64,000 nucleotides of DNA from Shimia sp. R10_1 (lineage in GTDB: Bacteria; Pseudomonadota; Alphaproteobacteria; Rhodobacterales; Rhodobacteraceae), in the NCBI RefSeq assembly GCF_017744095.1, contig NZ_JAGHQX010000009.1, forward strand, positions 1-64,000, read 5' to 3'. The position numbers were made by a program, and so were the translations under genes. Below the pieces are notes generated by a model, which saw only the letters and a program-made list of their open reading frames with translations, ran no database searches and was not told the origin of the DNA. Positions 1-9,537 of the stretch are shown piece after piece. Position 1 is the stretch's first letter. Every line of letters begins with the position of its first letter.

Positions 1-368
1 AGCGCAGAAAAACTTCCTAGCGCAACCCGCTGACAATCCTCAATATTTTCAGAACTTCCCAATCCAGAGCGCCGCTCCGTCCCAGTCCGTCCCGCCGTTG
101 TGCGCCTCAGCGCCGCCGGTGAAGGGGTGTTTAGTGCTGGTACGGATGAGTCGCAAGCGGTTTTTGACAGAAAAATGAAAAAACTATCGCCCTGCACATT
201 CTTTTCCCGCGATCGCCCTATTTTTATGGGTTTGACACATTCCAGAAATCGGGTCGGCACCTAACGGTGGGACCAAACGCGCCGAGTGCGGGTCTGTCTA
301 ACGGCTGAAACCCTCCGGATTCCGCAGGCAAGCCCAGAAACCTGCCGACTCGTCCTGCCCAAAGCACG
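1..368. other. Non-coding left edge with a possible structured element
   Basis: I see no convincing gene in these bases. Positions 249-258 and 343-352 are complementary over ten bases with one G-T pair and enclose about 84 nt, so a structured RNA or leader is possible, but the interior forms only weak hairpins by eye. TTGACA hexamers lie at 164-169 and 232-237 without a convincing -10 box at normal spacing. The stretch lies beyond the terminator of the minus-strand waaA gene, so it may be the upstream region of something outside the window. Confidence 0.25.
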
Positions 369-394
369 AAAAAGGGGTGCATCATGCACCCCTT
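369..394 (-). terminator. Rho-independent terminator of the waaA pair
   Basis: An 11-bp perfect inverted repeat (372-382 with 384-394, arm AAGGGGTGCAT) is followed on the minus strand by five T residues. It lies just past the waaA stop codon. Confidence 0.85.
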
Positions 395-401
395 CCAAAA
401 T

Positions 402-1739
402 TCAGCCCGATTTGCGGTTCTGTTCCATCAATACCTGATCCATCGCTTCCAATGTCCGTGCACTCGCGCCACGATGTTCGGCCATGAATTGCGCGGCCTC
501 TTTGAGCGGTGCCGCGCGTGCAGGCCAGAGCGCGGCCACCATAGCGTCCGGTGTTTCAAAGCTTTTGGCCACACCGGCCGCTTCGGCCTCTGCAAAGGGA
601 AACTCGATCGGCCAGGTTTCCGGCCCGGTGATCGGAGGTTTGCCAACCGCCAGCGGCTCAATGATGTTATGCGCCCCCGCCGGGGTAAAGCCCCCCCCGA
701 CAATGACCTGATCGGCCAGACCCAGATAGAAGTACATCTCGCCAAAACTGTCGCCGAGCAGCACATCGGGCATATCCGCCAAGGCTCGCCCAAGCGCGGC
801 CAGCCCCGTGGTGCCTGCTTTAGCTGCCTGACTGCGTGCGCTTACTGCAAGCCCTGCCTCTTCTAGCATCTGGCCAACCGCCTCAAACCGTTCGGGCGCG
901 CGTGGCACATAAACAAACAGTGGCGCAGGTGCATGCGCGCGCGTGGCCGCTGCACGCAGCGACAGAATCATATCGCGGAAGATCTCTTCTTCTCCCGCCA
1001 CGCCTGAGGCGATGGTGATCACCTGACGCCCCTGCGCCGTGAGCTGAGGACGGACTTGCCCCGCCGCGTCTAGCAACGCCTCGGGAATGGGCTGATCAAA
1101 CCGCAGCTCGCCTGTCACGGTGATATTCTGCACCCCGACCGAGGCAAAGCGCGCGCGCTGGATCTCTGATTTCACAAAAGCACCGTCCACACTGGCAATC
1201 ACACGTTGTCGCAACCGCAGCCCCTTGCCATCTTTGGCAAAGGCCCCAGAGGTATATTGAGAATTACACAGATAGAGCGGCACCCCGGCGCGACGGGCAC
1301 TTGCAATCATCGCAGGCCAGATCTCCACTTCCAGCGTCAGACCAAAGCGCGGCCGGCAAGCACGGTAAAACCGGTGTAGACACCAATGCATGTCCAAGGG
1401 CACCCACAGCACCGCAAGGCGGCCCTCGGCGATCTCACGAGCAAACTGGCGCTCGCTCTCTTCGCGTCCCGCAGGGGTGAAGTTGGTGAGGATCACCTTA
1501 TCGCCACGCGCCAGTGCCAGCCGGATCAGACCAAGGGCGGAGCGCACTTCGCCAAGGCTCACCGCATGGATCCAGATCGCATCCTGCGGCAACGCGCGCC
1601 CATAAAAGCCGAAGCGCTCTTTGACATGACGCAGATACCGTGGGTCTTTGCGTCCGCGCATATAAAGGTAGATCATAAGGAGCGGCAGCAAAGGGATCCA
1701 AAGCAACCGATAGAACAAATTGAAGAGTGTCAGGATCAT
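402..1739 (-). CDS. waaA: 3-deoxy-D-manno-octulosonic acid (Kdo) transferase, WaaA/KdtA family
   Basis: This is a 445-residue inner-membrane GT30-type glycosyltransferase that adds Kdo from CMP-Kdo to the lipid A precursor on the cytoplasmic face. One N-terminal membrane anchor (about residues 5-25) comes first. The acceptor-side motif HAVSLGEV is near residue 60 and the LEVEIWP motif is near 136-142. The donor-domain motif ending GAHNIIEPLAVGKP lies in the C-terminal half. Its start overlaps the stop of the upstream paralogue (ATGA), so the two are translationally coupled, and a terminator follows. Family recognition is strong; how many Kdo residues it adds cannot be read from the sequence. 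Confidence 0.93.
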   Translation of the reverse strand: MILTLFNLFYRLLWIPLLPLLMIYLYMRGRKDPRYLRHVKERFGFYGRALPQDAIWIHAVSLGEVRSALGLIRLALARGDKVILTNFTPAGREESERQFAREIAEGRLAVLWVPLDMHWCLHRFYRACRPRFGLTLEVEIWPAMIASARRAGVPLYLCNSQYTSGAFAKDGKGLRLRQRVIASVDGAFVKSEIQRARFASVGVQNITVTGELRFDQPIPEALLDAAGQVRPQLTAQGRQVITIASGVAGEEEIFRDMILSLRAAATRAHAPAPLFVYVPRAPERFEAVGQMLEEAGLAVSARSQAAKAGTTGLAALGRALADMPDVLLGDSFGEMYFYLGLADQVIVGGGFTPAGAHNIIEPLAVGKPPITGPETWPIEFPFAEAEAAGVAKSFETPDAMVAALWPARAAPLKEAAQFMAEHRGASARTLEAMDQVLMEQNRKSG

Positions 1740-3037
1740 GGTGCCGCCCTTAGCAGGGCAAGCAAATCACGGGCAAGAGGTGTCAGCTCCTCACGCGCCT
1801 TCGCAACCAAAGCCTCCGCTTTCTGCCGCACCTGTGCTGCATCTCCGGTCTTGTCCAAATGGGCAATGGCATCAGCGACTTGGGCCGCCGCCTCTGCCCC
1901 GGAACACTGCGTCGCAAGCCCCACTGCAGCAAGATCGGCATAGTCCTGTCGAAAATTGCTGGTATTGGCGCCATGCAAAACGGCACAGCCCTGTCCGATT
2001 GCTTCCCATGGATTATGCCCGCCGACATCGCCTGCAGAGCCCCCGACATACGCCATTTCTGCCAGTCGATACCACAGCCCAAGCTCACCAAATGTGTCGG
2101 CCACATAGACCTGTTGATCCGCCGCTGGCGCCGCGCCTGTGCTGCGCAGTGCATAAGTCAGCCCTGCGTTGGCCAGTGCCTCGCCAAGCTCCGCGCGACG
2201 ATCAGGCACACGCGGGGCAAGTATCATGAGCGCGGAAGGCTCCGTGCGCAAAAGCTTTTGATGCGCAGCGATGACAACAGCCTCATCCTCTTTGTGGGTT
2301 GAGGCAGCAACCCAAAGCCTGCGCCCTGCGGTCTCCGCTTTGACAGCGCTCAAAGCCGCGGCATCCACCAGAAGCGGATCAGCAGCTGGTTTGAGCGATC
2401 CCATTTGACGAGGCGCTTGCGCCCCCAGAGCGCGCAGGCGCGCCACGCTGTCTGCATCCTGACCGGCGACCAGTTCAAACATCTTCATCAGATCGCCAAA
2501 GGCATGCCGAAACCGGGCGCGGCTTTTGTGGCCCGCTTCCGTGATCCGCGCGTTGATATAAGCCAGCGGAATGCCGCGCCGCGCGGTGTCACAAATCGCC
2601 CCCGGCCAGAGATCCTGCTCAGACCAGATCGACAGGTCCGGTTGCCAATGGTCCAGGAAGGCCGCCACAAATCGGGGGCCGTCCAGCGGCAAGAACTGGT
2701 GGATGGTATTGGCCGGCAGGTGCGCGCCCATCACCTGCGCCGAACTGCGCGCGGTCGACGTCACCAGAAAAGAGACATCCGGAGCCTGCCTGGTCATCTC
2801 CTTAAGCAAGGGGCGCAGCGCGAGCACTTCGCCCAACCCAACCGCATGCAGCCAGACCAAACGCCCCTCAGGGCGCGCAATTTGCGTTTGCCCAAATTTT
2901 TCCGCACTGCGCAATTGATCGTCTTTGCCCCGCGCCACGCGCTTGGCCACGACACGGCGCATCAGCGGCTGCAACAGGGGGCGCAGCATAAGATAGGCGC
3001 GCAATTGCCATCCAATGGAAAGTGATTTTGTCTGCAC
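1736..3037 (-). CDS. WaaA-like glycosyltransferase, second diverged paralogue
   Basis: This is a 433-residue homologue of the next gene. It keeps the HAVGLGEV motif and the GGHNPWEA donor motif, but the acceptor-side ELWP-type motif is altered to SEQDLWP and there is no obvious N-terminal membrane anchor. I chose the GTG at 3037 because AAGG sits eight bases upstream and the product then begins near the conserved core; an in-frame ATG at 3106 would add 23 unusual residues. It is the promoter-proximal gene of the pair. It may transfer Kdo or another sugar to the core oligosaccharide; the acceptor is unknown. Confidence 0.82.
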   Translation of the reverse strand: MQTKSLSIGWQLRAYLMLRPLLQPLMRRVVAKRVARGKDDQLRSAEKFGQTQIARPEGRLVWLHAVGLGEVLALRPLLKEMTRQAPDVSFLVTSTARSSAQVMGAHLPANTIHQFLPLDGPRFVAAFLDHWQPDLSIWSEQDLWPGAICDTARRGIPLAYINARITEAGHKSRARFRHAFGDLMKMFELVAGQDADSVARLRALGAQAPRQMGSLKPAADPLLVDAAALSAVKAETAGRRLWVAASTHKEDEAVVIAAHQKLLRTEPSALMILAPRVPDRRAELGEALANAGLTYALRSTGAAPAADQQVYVADTFGELGLWYRLAEMAYVGGSAGDVGGHNPWEAIGQGCAVLHGANTSNFRQDYADLAAVGLATQCSGAEAAAQVADAIAHLDKTGDAAQVRQKAEALVAKAREELTPLARDLLALLRAAP

Positions 3038-3220
3038 CAACAAGGCCTTCGTTTCATCACGCCAAATCAGACGTTCCCTCTTTCTATACACAGAGCCCAG
3101 CCACATGCCATGCCAAGGCCGTATTTTGGCGCCACACGAGGAGGGCGGCGGCCGCTAAAATCACGCAACACCGGCATTGTGGTAGGCTGAAACGCTCAAG
3201 ACTGTTAAACAGGTTTTAAT

Positions 3221-5728
3221 ATGGCTCGTGCAGAGAAAGACTATGCCCGTGCGGCCGGACAGAAGGACCGGAACAAAAGAATGCCATCGAAAGTGACCTT
3301 TCCCAAACTCTTTCGCGCAATATTTCGGCGCGCCTACCTCCCTTCTTTTCTGATGATTTTGACAGTTGGGTCCTTTGCGCTTTATGCAGATTACCAGAAC
3401 AACAGGCTCGCAATTCAGGAACAGCGCAACCTGGCAAGCAGCGAAACCAGCCGCCTACGCGCACAAATCGAAGGTCAGCTCGGCGCGCGCATTCAGCTTG
3501 TACGCGGCATTGTTGCGGCTTTCTCAGACGATCTCGATATGTCTCAGGAGCGCTACAGCGCCCTGATGAGCCGTATCACGGGCGACACTATGGAATTTAT
3601 CAACATCGCTGCCGCACCAGATCTTGTGATCACCCGGGTATACCCTCTGGAAAGCAACCGCCCGGCCCTTGGGCTGAACTACCATGAAAACGAAGCGCGC
3701 TGGAAAGTCGCCTATCAGGTGCGCGATACCGGCAAAATGGCCATCGCCGGGCCTCTGGATCTGGTACAGGGCGGCGTAGGGCTGATCGCACGCCTGCCCG
3801 TCTGGGATGAACGCGACGGCGAGCGGCGTTTCTGGGGACTGATTGCAGCCGTCATCGATGCCGAACACCTTTATGACAGCGCAGGACTGCGCGATCCGGA
3901 CCTCACACTTGATATTGCTCTGGTCGGCAAAGATGGCAGAGGCGCTGAGGGAGACCTCTTTTTTGGCAATCCTGACGTTCTAGACGACAACCCGATTTTG
4001 ATGGACATCCATCTGCCCAACGGCAGCTGGCAACTCGCCACACGCCCCAAAGGGGGCTGGATGCGCCACGCCGAAGATATGGTTGGCGTGCGATTGTTTT
4101 TCCTAGGTGCTCTTTTGCTTGTCCTCGCGCCAACAATCGCCGCCGCTCGCCTGTCTGACAGACGCCGCACCCTGATTGCCAAGCTGGAGAAACGTGACGA
4201 AGAGCTTGAACGCCTCTCTCTTGTGGCAAAGCACGCCTCAGACAGTGTCCTGCTGTCAGATCCAGATGGAAAAATCATATGGGTCAACGATGGCTTCACC
4301 CGAATGACCGGATATACATCCGAAGAAGCAATCGGGCGTACGGCAGGCGAATTGCTGAACCATGAAGACACCGACCCATACACAATTGAATCCATCAAAC
4401 GCCACCAAAAGCGCGGCGCACGCTTCCACACCGAAATCCTGAACCGCACCAAACACGGCAAATCCATTTGGGTGGACACCAATCTCTTTCCGGTGCTGGA
4501 TGAAAACGGCCAAGTGGCCATGAGCATCGGTATTGAGCGGGAAATCACAGAGTCCAAACGCTACGAAGAGGACCTCGCCGAAGCAAAGCGCGCCGCAGAG
4601 ATGGCCGACCGTGCAAAATCAGAGTTTCTCGCAAACATGAGCCACGAAATTCGCACGCCCATGAATGCAATCATCGGCATGTCAGAATTGTTGTCGGCTG
4701 CCGATTTGTCCTCCGAAGACAGCCAGAACGTGACCACGATCCGTGAATCCGGCCATGCTCTGTTGAAAATCATCAATGATATTCTGGATCTCTCACGTCT
4801 TGAGTCCGGCAAGCTGGAAGTCTCTGAAGTGGATTTTGATCTACACCGCTGCATTGACAGTGTCGCCGATCTGCTGCGTCACAAAGCCAAGCAGAAAGGT
4901 CTCTATCTGACGGTCGAATATGAAGGCGACGTGCCCCGCATGGTGCGCGCGGATGACGGACGACTGCGCCAAATCTTGATGAACCTGATAGGCAACGCCG
5001 TCAAATTCACCACCGAAGGGGGCGTGCGCGTTGTCGTGGCCCGACAGCCAAACACCACCTACGGCATCGCGGTCAATGTATTTGACACCGGCATCGGGAT
5101 CACGCCTGAGCAGGCCCGCCATATTTTTGATCGCTTTTCACAGGCGGACGCCGCGATCACGCGTTCATTTGGCGGTACCGGCTTGGGGCTCACAATCTCC
5201 ACAATGCTTGCCCGCCGCATGGGCGGCGACATCTTTCTATGTGACCAATACGAAGACGGCGCTTGTTTTAAGGCCACAATCATGGGCAAAGCGCCTCTTG
5301 GCGTGGAACAGACGAAAACGGATCCCCTCGAATTCACCCCCGAACACCTTTTTGGCACACGCATTCTTCTGGCCGAAGACAACAAAACCAATCGCCTTCT
5401 GATCCGTAAATATCTTTCAGAATATCCGTTGGAACTGATTGAGGTTGAAAATGGTGTTCAGGCGGTCGAGCAATGCAAAACAAACTGCCCGGATCTGGTG
5501 TTGATGGACATGTCGATGCCAGAGTTGGATGGCCTGCAGGCCACACGCATTATTCGTGAGCTGCCCATCATGCAGCCACCGATCATCGCGCTGACCGCAA
5601 ACGCCTTTGAAAGCGACAAACAAGCCTGTCTGGACGCAGGAATGGATATGTTTTTGTCAAAGCCAATCAACAAGATGCACCTTTTGCAGACCTTATCGAC
5701 ATATCTGGAGAGGCGCTTGGCGTCCTAG
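3221..5728 (+). CDS. CHASE-PAS hybrid sensor histidine kinase with C-terminal receiver
   Basis: 835 residues. Membrane segments at about 33-52 and 288-308 flank a periplasmic CHASE-type sensor (about 80-250). A PAS domain (about 335-450) follows, then HisKA with the H-box ANMSHEIRTPMNAI (phospho-acceptor His near 475). Next come a HATPase with GTGLGL and a receiver (about 714-830) with the acceptor Asp in LVLMDMSMPELDG. An alternative ATG lies at 3281. No partner response regulator is adjacent, so signal output probably goes through a phosphotransfer protein elsewhere. CHASE domains usually bind small extracellular ligands; the ligand is unknown. Confidence 0.9.
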   Translation: MARAEKDYARAAGQKDRNKRMPSKVTFPKLFRAIFRRAYLPSFLMILTVGSFALYADYQNNRLAIQEQRNLASSETSRLRAQIEGQLGARIQLVRGIVAAFSDDLDMSQERYSALMSRITGDTMEFINIAAAPDLVITRVYPLESNRPALGLNYHENEARWKVAYQVRDTGKMAIAGPLDLVQGGVGLIARLPVWDERDGERRFWGLIAAVIDAEHLYDSAGLRDPDLTLDIALVGKDGRGAEGDLFFGNPDVLDDNPILMDIHLPNGSWQLATRPKGGWMRHAEDMVGVRLFFLGALLLVLAPTIAAARLSDRRRTLIAKLEKRDEELERLSLVAKHASDSVLLSDPDGKIIWVNDGFTRMTGYTSEEAIGRTAGELLNHEDTDPYTIESIKRHQKRGARFHTEILNRTKHGKSIWVDTNLFPVLDENGQVAMSIGIEREITESKRYEEDLAEAKRAAEMADRAKSEFLANMSHEIRTPMNAIIGMSELLSAADLSSEDSQNVTTIRESGHALLKIINDILDLSRLESGKLEVSEVDFDLHRCIDSVADLLRHKAKQKGLYLTVEYEGDVPRMVRADDGRLRQILMNLIGNAVKFTTEGGVRVVVARQPNTTYGIAVNVFDTGIGITPEQARHIFDRFSQADAAITRSFGGTGLGLTISTMLARRMGGDIFLCDQYEDGACFKATIMGKAPLGVEQTKTDPLEFTPEHLFGTRILLAEDNKTNRLLIRKYLSEYPLELIEVENGVQAVEQCKTNCPDLVLMDMSMPELDGLQATRIIRELPIMQPPIIALTANAFESDKQACLDAGMDMFLSKPINKMHLLQTLSTYLERRLAS

Positions 5729-5741
5729 ACAAAATGCCAAG

Positions 5742-5775
5742 AAAAAGGCCGCGCCCATCAGCGCGGCCTTTCGTT
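5742..5775. terminator. Bidirectional terminator between the hybrid kinase and the M20 genes
   Basis: An 11-bp stem (5744-5754 with 5761-5771, arm AAAGGCCGCGC) has A-rich and T-rich flanks on both sides. It serves the plus-strand kinase gene and the convergent minus-strand amidohydrolase gene. Confidence 0.85.
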
Positions 5776-5777
5776 TG

Positions 5778-6944
5778 TTAAGCGGCTGGCATCCGCTTCT
5801 CAACAATCTCCGCCCACCAGCTACAGCCCGCCGGAATGGCTTCATCATTGAAATTGTATTCTGGGTGGTGCACCGCTGCGCCGCCTTCCCCATTGCCCAC
5901 AAGAATGTAAGCGCCGGGGCGCTCTTCCAGCATGAAGGCAAAGTCTTCGCCGCCCATCACCAGCGGGGCTTCATCACATTGGCCAGAAATGGATTTCGCG
6001 ACCTCAGCCGCAAATTCTGTCTGCACCTCAGAGTTCACCATCACCGGATACCCACGATGATAGGTCACATCCGCTGTGCCACCAAACGTCGCGGCCATAC
6101 CCGCACAAATCGCTTTGATCCGCTGTTCCGCTAGATCGCGCATGTCCGCGCTCATGGTGCGCACGGTACCCTTCACCTGCACCTTCTGAGGGATCACATT
6201 GAAGGCTTTGGAGCTGGTTTCAAAGCTGGTGACAGACACCACCACCTGATCCACAGGGTTCGCGTTGCGGCTCGCGATGGTCTGCAGCGCCACCACAGCC
6301 TGCGCGGCCATCACGGTTGTGTCTACGGTCTCCTGCGGTTTGGCCGCGTGACCACCTTTGCCTTCGAAGGTAATGTCGAACTGGTCTGTCGCCGCAAAGA
6401 AGGATCCAGGACGGATCGCAAAGCTGCCAAGCGGCATGCCCGGCCAGTTGTGCATGCCATAGACCTCCTGGATGCCCCAGCGGTCCATCATGCCATCATC
6501 ACACATTTCTTTGCCGCCGCCGCCGCCTTCTTCCGCTGGCTGGAAGATCACAACAACCGTGCCGTCAAAGTTGCGGGTCTCGCTCAGGTATTTGGCTGCG
6601 CCAAGCAGCATCGCAGTGTGACCATCGTGCCCACAGGCGTGCATCGCACCCGGCGTCTTGGAGGCATACTCCAGCCCGGTCTGCTCATGAATGGGCAGCG
6701 CATCCATATCGGCGCGCAGGCCAATCACCTTGCCAGAGCCGGTTTCCTTGCCTTTGATCACACCGACAACACCGGTGCGGCCAATACCCGTGACAACCTC
6801 ATCACAGCCAAAGGCCTGCAGCTTCTCGGCCACAATCGCGCTGGTGCGGTGGGTTTCAAACAGAATTTCTGGGTTTTCGTGCAGATCACGTCGCCATGTG
6901 GTGATTTCATCATGCAGTTCTGCAAAACGGTTTTTGGTTGGCAT
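5778..6944 (-). CDS. M20 family amidohydrolase (HipO-like), third of the tandem set
   Basis: This 388-residue cytoplasmic metallopeptidase-fold enzyme is related to hippurate and N-acyl-amino-acid hydrolases. Metal-binding motifs are visible: HACGHDGHTAML near residue 100 and PAEEGGGGG about 35 residues later, plus a C-terminal GGEDFAFML motif. The catalytic domain is interrupted by the usual dimerisation domain beginning near FEGKGGHAA. GAGGAA precedes the ATG. It is 26 bp downstream of a close paralogue, so it is very probably co-transcribed. The substrate could be an N-acylated amino acid or a related amide; the sequence does not decide. Confidence 0.9.
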   Translation of the reverse strand: MPTKNRFAELHDEITTWRRDLHENPEILFETHRTSAIVAEKLQAFGCDEVVTGIGRTGVVGVIKGKETGSGKVIGLRADMDALPIHEQTGLEYASKTPGAMHACGHDGHTAMLLGAAKYLSETRNFDGTVVVIFQPAEEGGGGGKEMCDDGMMDRWGIQEVYGMHNWPGMPLGSFAIRPGSFFAATDQFDITFEGKGGHAAKPQETVDTTVMAAQAVVALQTIASRNANPVDQVVVSVTSFETSSKAFNVIPQKVQVKGTVRTMSADMRDLAEQRIKAICAGMAATFGGTADVTYHRGYPVMVNSEVQTEFAAEVAKSISGQCDEAPLVMGGEDFAFMLEERPGAYILVGNGEGGAAVHHPEYNFNDEAIPAGCSWWAEIVEKRMPAA

Positions 6945-6970
6945 CTTGGTTCCTCGCTTTAACTCTTGCC

Positions 6971-8134
6971 TTAAGCCGCAGGCATGCGGCGCTCGATCAC
7001 TTCCGACAGAAAGCTGCTCCCGTAAGGGATCGCATCGTCGTCAAAATTATATTCCGGGTGGTGCAGCGCCGCGCTGTCGCCATTTCCCACCATGATGAAG
7101 GCCCCGGGCCGGGCCTGCAACATATAGGAGAAATCCTCGCCACCCATGCTGATAGCCGCCTCATTGCAGCCCCCGGAAATGGCTGTGGCCACTTCCTCAG
7201 CAAAGGCCGCCTGATCCTCACCATTGATCGTTGCGGGGGTGATGCGCTGATAATCAAGCCGTGCCGTGCCGCCAAAACTTGCCGCCACCCCAGCCACGAT
7301 CTCTTCTATCCGCGCCTGCACCATATCCTGTGTGTCTGGCGCAAAGGTGCGCACCGTGCCTTTTAACGTCGCAGTGTGCGGGATCACGTTGTACACATCC
7401 GATCCGGTCTGAAACGACGTAACAGACACCACCGCGCGCTCCACCGGATCCACATTCCGGCTCACAATCGACTGGAGCGCCGCATGAATCTGTGTGCCAA
7501 TCAAAGTCGGATCAACCGTCTGATCAGGATGCGCGGCATGCCCACCCCTGCCCTCAATATGGATGGTAAAGAAATCCACCGCCGCCAGCATCGGGCCTTT
7601 GCGGATGGCAAACTCTCCAACCGGCATGCCTGGCTGGTTGTGCATGCCGTAGACTTCCTGAATGTTCCAGCGCTCCATCATGCCATCTTCCACCATGGCG
7701 AGCGCGCCATTGCCGCCCTCTTCTGCTGGCTGGAAGATCAGCGCCACGGCACCGTCAAAATTGCGGGTCTCGCTCAGATACTTCGCCGCACCCAGCAACA
7801 TGGCGGTGTGCCCATCATGGCCACAGGCATGCATCGCACCATCATTTTCAGAGGCATAGTCCAAACCGGTCTGCTCCTGCATCGGCAGCGCGTCCATATC
7901 GGCGCGTAGCCCGATCACCTTGCCGGACGCATTGCTCTTGCCTTTGATAATCCCCACAACCCCGGTGCGGCCAATGCCGGCGACCACCTCATCACAACCA
8001 AAGGCGCGCAGTTTCTCGGCCACAAGCGCCGCCGTGCGATGAGTGTCATACAGCACTTCGGGATGCGCATGAATGTCCCGCCGCCACTCCGTGATCTCAG
8101 CATGCAATTCAGCAAAACGGTTCTTTACAGGCAT
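6971..8134 (-). CDS. M20 family amidohydrolase (HipO-like), second of the tandem set
   Basis: 387 residues, with the same architecture and ligands as its neighbours: HACGHDGHTAML, PAEEGG and GGEDFSYML. GGGGAG precedes the ATG at 8134. The spacings to the flanking paralogues are 26 and 24 bp, giving a three-gene operon. A distinctive change is the loop after PAEEGG, which reads NGALAMVEDGMM instead of the GGGKEMCDDGMM of the other two copies. That suggests divergence in the active-site surroundings and possibly in substrate. Confidence 0.9.
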   Translation of the reverse strand: MPVKNRFAELHAEITEWRRDIHAHPEVLYDTHRTAALVAEKLRAFGCDEVVAGIGRTGVVGIIKGKSNASGKVIGLRADMDALPMQEQTGLDYASENDGAMHACGHDGHTAMLLGAAKYLSETRNFDGAVALIFQPAEEGGNGALAMVEDGMMERWNIQEVYGMHNQPGMPVGEFAIRKGPMLAAVDFFTIHIEGRGGHAAHPDQTVDPTLIGTQIHAALQSIVSRNVDPVERAVVSVTSFQTGSDVYNVIPHTATLKGTVRTFAPDTQDMVQARIEEIVAGVAASFGGTARLDYQRITPATINGEDQAAFAEEVATAISGGCNEAAISMGGEDFSYMLQARPGAFIMVGNGDSAALHHPEYNFDDDAIPYGSSFLSEVIERRMPAA

Positions 8135-8158
8135 GTTTTTCTACTCCCCATCAACAGC

Positions 8159-9337
8159 TTAACTGTCTGTCGCCGGCATACGCCGCTCAATCATCTCCGC
8201 ATACCAGCTGCTGCCAAACGGGATCGCTTCATCTTCAAAGTTGTACGCCGGGTGGTGGCATTGCGCACTGTCGCCATTGCCAAGGTGAATATAGGCGCCG
8301 GGCCGCTCTTCCAGCATGAAAGAGAAATCCTCCGCTGGCATAATCGGCTCCACATCCGGGTCCACATTGGCCTCCCCCGCGACAGCCTGCGCCGCCTCCA
8401 CCGCGAATGCCGTCTCCATCTCATGGTTCACAGTCACCGGATAGCCGTCTTCCCATGTCACCTCCGCCGTCGCGCCAAAAGCCAGCGCTGTATGGGTCGC
8501 GACCTCACGAATACGGCGCTCCACCAAGGCCCGGTTGTTGTTGTCCAGCGTGCGCACCGTGCCCTTCATGCGCACCTTATGGGCGATCACATTGGAGGCA
8601 TTACTGTCTGTCTCAAGCGTGCCCACTGTCAGCACCACACGTTCAATCGGCTTCACATTGCGCGCCACAATGGACTGCAGCGACACAAGGATCTGCGCCG
8701 CAACCAAAGTGGTGTCCACAGCCTCCTGAGGCTCTGCCGCATGACCACCTTTGCCGGTCACCTCAATCTCAAATTCATCCGCAGACGCCATCAACGCACC
8801 CGCGCGAATGGCAAACTGCCCCACCGGCAGGCCCGGCGCATTGTGCATGCCATAGACTTCCTGGATGTTCCAACGGTCCATCATCCCGTCATCACACATT
8901 TCTTTGCCGCCACCGCCGCCCTCTTCGGCTGGCTGGAAAATCATCACCGCCGTGCCGTCAAAATTGCGCGTCTCGGCCAGATATTTCGCGGCCCCAAGCA
9001 ACATAGCGGTGTGCCCGTCATGGCCGCAGGCATGCATCTTGCCCGGCACGGTCGAGGCATAGTCGACCCCCGTGATCTCCTCAATGGGCAGCGCATCCAT
9101 ATCCGCGCGCAAGCCAATCACCCGCCCCTTGGTGTCTGTCTTACCCTTAATCACGGCCACAACGCCGGTGCGGCCAATGCCCGGCGTGATCTCATCAACG
9201 CCAAACTCTTTCAGCCGCGCCTCAACAAAAGCCGCCGTTTCATGCACATCAAACATCAGCTCTGGATGTGCGTGCAAATGGCGCCGCCAGCCTGTGATCT
9301 CTTCTTGCATCTGTGCAAAGCGGTTTTTGATTGGCAT
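8159..9337 (-). CDS. M20 family amidohydrolase (HipO-like), first of the tandem set
   Basis: 392 residues and promoter-proximal. It carries HACGHDGHTAML and PAEEGGGGGKEM. The C-terminal motif reads PAEDFSFML, where the other two copies have GGEDF, so this copy has lost one Gly-Gly turn near the fourth metal-ligand region. GGGGAGAG precedes the ATG. The 200 bp upstream are shared with the divergent dctB-like gene, so a C4-dicarboxylate-type sensor and this operon may be linked in regulation (inference). Confidence 0.9.
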   Translation of the reverse strand: MPIKNRFAQMQEEITGWRRHLHAHPELMFDVHETAAFVEARLKEFGVDEITPGIGRTGVVAVIKGKTDTKGRVIGLRADMDALPIEEITGVDYASTVPGKMHACGHDGHTAMLLGAAKYLAETRNFDGTAVMIFQPAEEGGGGGKEMCDDGMMDRWNIQEVYGMHNAPGLPVGQFAIRAGALMASADEFEIEVTGKGGHAAEPQEAVDTTLVAAQILVSLQSIVARNVKPIERVVLTVGTLETDSNASNVIAHKVRMKGTVRTLDNNNRALVERRIREVATHTALAFGATAEVTWEDGYPVTVNHEMETAFAVEAAQAVAGEANVDPDVEPIMPAEDFSFMLEERPGAYIHLGNGDSAQCHHPAYNFEDEAIPFGSSWYAEMIERRMPATDS

Positions 9338-9537
9338 GTGTCACTCTCCCCATGTGCTGACCTGCAGAGACTGAATGATTGTTCACTCCGGGGCAAGGGG
9401 GCTCACTAAAATTCTACAAACCACATCCCCAAACGCGGTATCAGCCCCCCAGCGTCCAGCAATACCGCACAAAAATTGCCTCACACCACCACAAGCACGA
9501 CTCGCCGCTGCCTACAAAAGTGCGATAGGGTCGCGCC

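Noticed and set aside
8039..9409. A 456-codon open frame on the plus strand opposite the M20 genes
   Set aside because: It is antisense to two well-supported M20 genes, is His/Arg-rich and has no recognisable domain. It reflects the high GC content.
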